Shown here: one piece after another, positions 62,559-64,000 of the stretch
Layout of the letters: every line of letters begins with the position of its first letter
How positions within the stretch are numbered: the stretch's first letter is position 1
From: Marinobacterium halophilum
GTDB lineage: Bacteria > Pseudomonadota > Gammaproteobacteria > Pseudomonadales > Balneatricaceae
Assembly: GCF_003014615.1 (NCBI RefSeq)
Contig: NZ_PYGI01000015.1
Coordinates: 1 to 64,000 of the forward strand
Length of the DNA stretch: 64,000 nt
Direction of reading: 5' to 3'
Made by a program: the position numbers and the translations under genes
Notes under the pieces: generated by a model
What the model saw: only the letters and a program-made list of their open reading frames with translations
What the model was told of the DNA's origin: nothing
The model's database searches: none

Positions 62559-63731
62559 ATGCTCAAGTTCAACACGCTGCGCACCGCCGTAGCCGCAAGC
62601 CTGGCAACGCTTACTCTAAGTGCGCCAGTTCTTGCCAGCCAGGATTCAATAAAGGTAGGCGTTATGCTGCCATTCAGCGGTGTTTACGGTGCCCTGGGTG
62701 ATGCCACCCGCAATGGCATGAAGATGGCGCTGCAGGAAAATGCAGCCCAGCTGCACGGCCGCAAGATTGAATATATCGAAATCGATACCGAAGCCCGCCC
62801 CGAACGCGCACCAGAAATCGCTTCTTCTTTGCTTAGCAACAGCGAAGCCGACTTTATTATTGGCCCGGTTCACTCCGGTGTCGCCATGGGCATGCTCAAG
62901 GTACTGCGCGGCAAGGATACGGTGATGATCGTGCCCAACGCCGGTGCCGGCCCAGTAACCGGTCCGCTGTGTTCACCAAACGTGTTCCGTACCTCGTTCT
63001 CCTCTTGGCAGCCGTCCTACCCCATGGGCAAAGTCGCGCTGGACAAAGGCTACAAGAAAGTGGTCACCATGAGCTGGAATTACGGCATGGGCAAGGAAAG
63101 CCTGGACGCCTTTGAAGAATCCTTTACCGCCGGCGGTGGTGAGGTGGTCAAGAAGATCCTGGTGCCCTTCCCGAAAACCGAATTCCAGGCATACCTGTCT
63201 GAAATTGCCTCCATCAACCCTGATGCGGTATTCGTATTCTTTGCCGGTGGCGGCGCGGTCAAGTTCGTCAAGGACTACGATGCGCTGGGCCTGAAAGGCA
63301 AGATTCCGCTGCTTGGCTCCGGCTTCCTCACCGAAGGCACCCTGGAAGCTCAGGGCAACTCTGCCGAAGGCATCCTCACCACGCTGCACTATGCAGATAC
63401 GCTGGATAACGATCTGAACAATAAGTTCCGTGCATCCTACAAGGAACAGTTTGGCAAGTCCTCGGACATCTATGCGGTCCAGGGTTATGACACCGGCCTG
63501 ATGATTGCCTCTGCGGTCAACGAATTGAAGGGCGACATCTCCGACCAAAAGGCGCTGATCAAGGCGCTGGAAACCACCACTGTAAACAGCCCGCGCGGTG
63601 ACTTCACCTTCTCGGCCGCGCATAACCCGGTGCAGAACATCTATCTGCGAACCGTGGAAAACGGCGAAAACAAGGTGCTCGAGATTGCCTCGCCGGCACT
63701 GGCCGACCCGGGCCGCGGCTGCAAGCTCTGA
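62559..63731 (+). CDS. ABC transporter substrate-binding protein, Liv (HAAT) type
   Basis: 390 residues from the ATG at 62559, six bases after GAGAGG. Signal peptide ends near PVLASQD. Type I periplasmic-binding fold: IKVGVMLPFSGVYGALGD, NGMKMALQENAA, FIIGPVHSGVAMGML. Proteins of this branch next to aromatic pathways usually bind benzoate-like acids rather than leucine. BenR-type boxes upstream support induction by benzoate. Gives the window a second uptake route beside BenE. Confidence 0.9.
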   Translation: MLKFNTLRTAVAASLATLTLSAPVLASQDSIKVGVMLPFSGVYGALGDATRNGMKMALQENAAQLHGRKIEYIEIDTEARPERAPEIASSLLSNSEADFIIGPVHSGVAMGMLKVLRGKDTVMIVPNAGAGPVTGPLCSPNVFRTSFSSWQPSYPMGKVALDKGYKKVVTMSWNYGMGKESLDAFEESFTAGGGEVVKKILVPFPKTEFQAYLSEIASINPDAVFVFFAGGGAVKFVKDYDALGLKGKIPLLGSGFLTEGTLEAQGNSAEGILTTLHYADTLDNDLNNKFRASYKEQFGKSSDIYAVQGYDTGLMIASAVNELKGDISDQKALIKALETTTVNSPRGDFTFSAAHNPVQNIYLRTVENGENKVLEIASPALADPGRGCKL

Positions 63732-63738
63732 TCCTCTG

Positions 63739-63761
63739 TCGGGCAGGCAGAGTCTGCCCGA
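63739..63761 (+). other. Intercistronic hairpin after the binding-protein gene
   Basis: TCGGGCAG-GCAGAGT-CTGCCCGA, perfect 8-bp stem, seven-base loop, no T-run. Such stems often protect the abundant binding-protein mRNA and reduce expression of downstream permease genes. Confidence 0.5.
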
Positions 63762-63796
63762 TCGTTTCCAACCAACTGATTTCACCGGGCTCTGTC

Positions 63797-64000
63797 ATGG
63801 ACACGTCTCTTTTTCTTGTGCAGCTAATCAATGGCCTGCAGTACGGCCTGCTGCTGTTTTTGATCGCTTCGGGCCTGACGCTGGTGTTTGGCGTTATGGG
63901 CATCCTCAATTTGGCGCATGGCTCCATGTATATGGTCGGTGCCTACCTCGCCTGGTATTTCGTCGAACATACCGGCAGTTTCGCTCTCAGCGCCATCATT
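63797..64000 (+). CDS. LivH-type branched-chain/aromatic ABC permease (N-terminal part)
   Basis: 68 codons are visible and the frame is open at the window end. Sequence MDTSLFLVQLINGLQYGLLL then IASGLTLVFGVMGILNLAHG, the typical start of LivH permeases. It belongs with the binding protein 65 bases upstream; LivM and two ATPase genes would be expected to the right, outside the window. Confidence 0.88.
   Translation, partial: MDTSLFLVQLINGLQYGLLLFLIASGLTLVFGVMGILNLAHGSMYMVGAYLAWYFVEHTGSFALSAII

Overview
The window looks like chromosomal DNA of an aromatic-degrading marine or estuarine gammaproteobacterium. This is inferred from moderately high GC, Shine-Dalgarno-led genes in tight operons, sigma-54/DmpR and BenR/XylS style control, a polyhydroxybutyrate reductase, and gene families common in Oceanospirillales and Pseudomonas relatives. 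I cannot fix genus or species. I see no tRNA, rRNA, insertion sequence, CRISPR array or replication origin. Both ends cut through genes (a thiolase-like gene on the left, a LivH-type permease on the right).

Left part (1-7.3 kb): a divergent catabolic cluster. Leftward genes encode a thiolase-like protein, an acyl-CoA synthetase, a SnoaL-fold protein and an SDR. Rightward genes encode a C-C hydrolase-like alpha/beta protein and a large iron-sulfur ene-reductase. A TetR-type palindrome lies between the two arms. The enzyme classes recall the bile-acid 7-dehydroxylation toolkit, but the substrate is unknown.

7.3-18.5 kb: an ECF sigma/ChrR stress regulon. The operon rpoE-chrR-(DUF523/DUF1722)-photolyase runs left. 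A flavin oxidase-like gene, DUF1365, a cyclopropane synthase, an MFS carrier and a DUF3833 lipoprotein run right, followed by a convergent DUF3108-SDR-SnoaL operon. Three similar ECF-type promoters can be seen. 18.5-30 kb is general housekeeping: a chemoreceptor, copper ATPase with a CueR-type promoter, PhaB, a MATE pump, a PepSY/two-component operon, a YeeE/YedE sulfur transporter, and an Old Yellow Enzyme with a striking palindrome over its ribosome binding site.

30-64 kb is an aromatic-degradation island. Phenol goes to catechol through the multicomponent hydroxylase DmpKLMNOP, then through catechol 2,3-dioxygenase with its DmpQ ferredoxin. Benzoate enters through BenE and probably a Liv-type ABC importer, and is converted to catechol by BenABCD, with a second catechol 2,3-dioxygenase. 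Both feed one lower meta operon (DmpC, E, F, G, H, I). The activator DmpR is divergent from dmpK, and between them lie a -24/-12 promoter, an IHF site and paired upstream sites.

The most notable observation is that the operon for a YCF48-like lipoprotein, an MMPL/RND pump, a DUF1302 outer-membrane protein and a DUF1329 protein has almost the same -24/-12 promoter and the same 31-bp-spaced pair of upstream sites as the phenol hydroxylase operon. This predicts that an uncharacterised cell-envelope system is switched on by DmpR together with phenol degradation. The benA, second catechol dioxygenase and ABC-importer promoters each carry tandem BenR/XylS-type boxes. An arylsulfatase, an AraC regulator and an octaheme-TPR cytochrome sit between the phenol and benzoate blocks.
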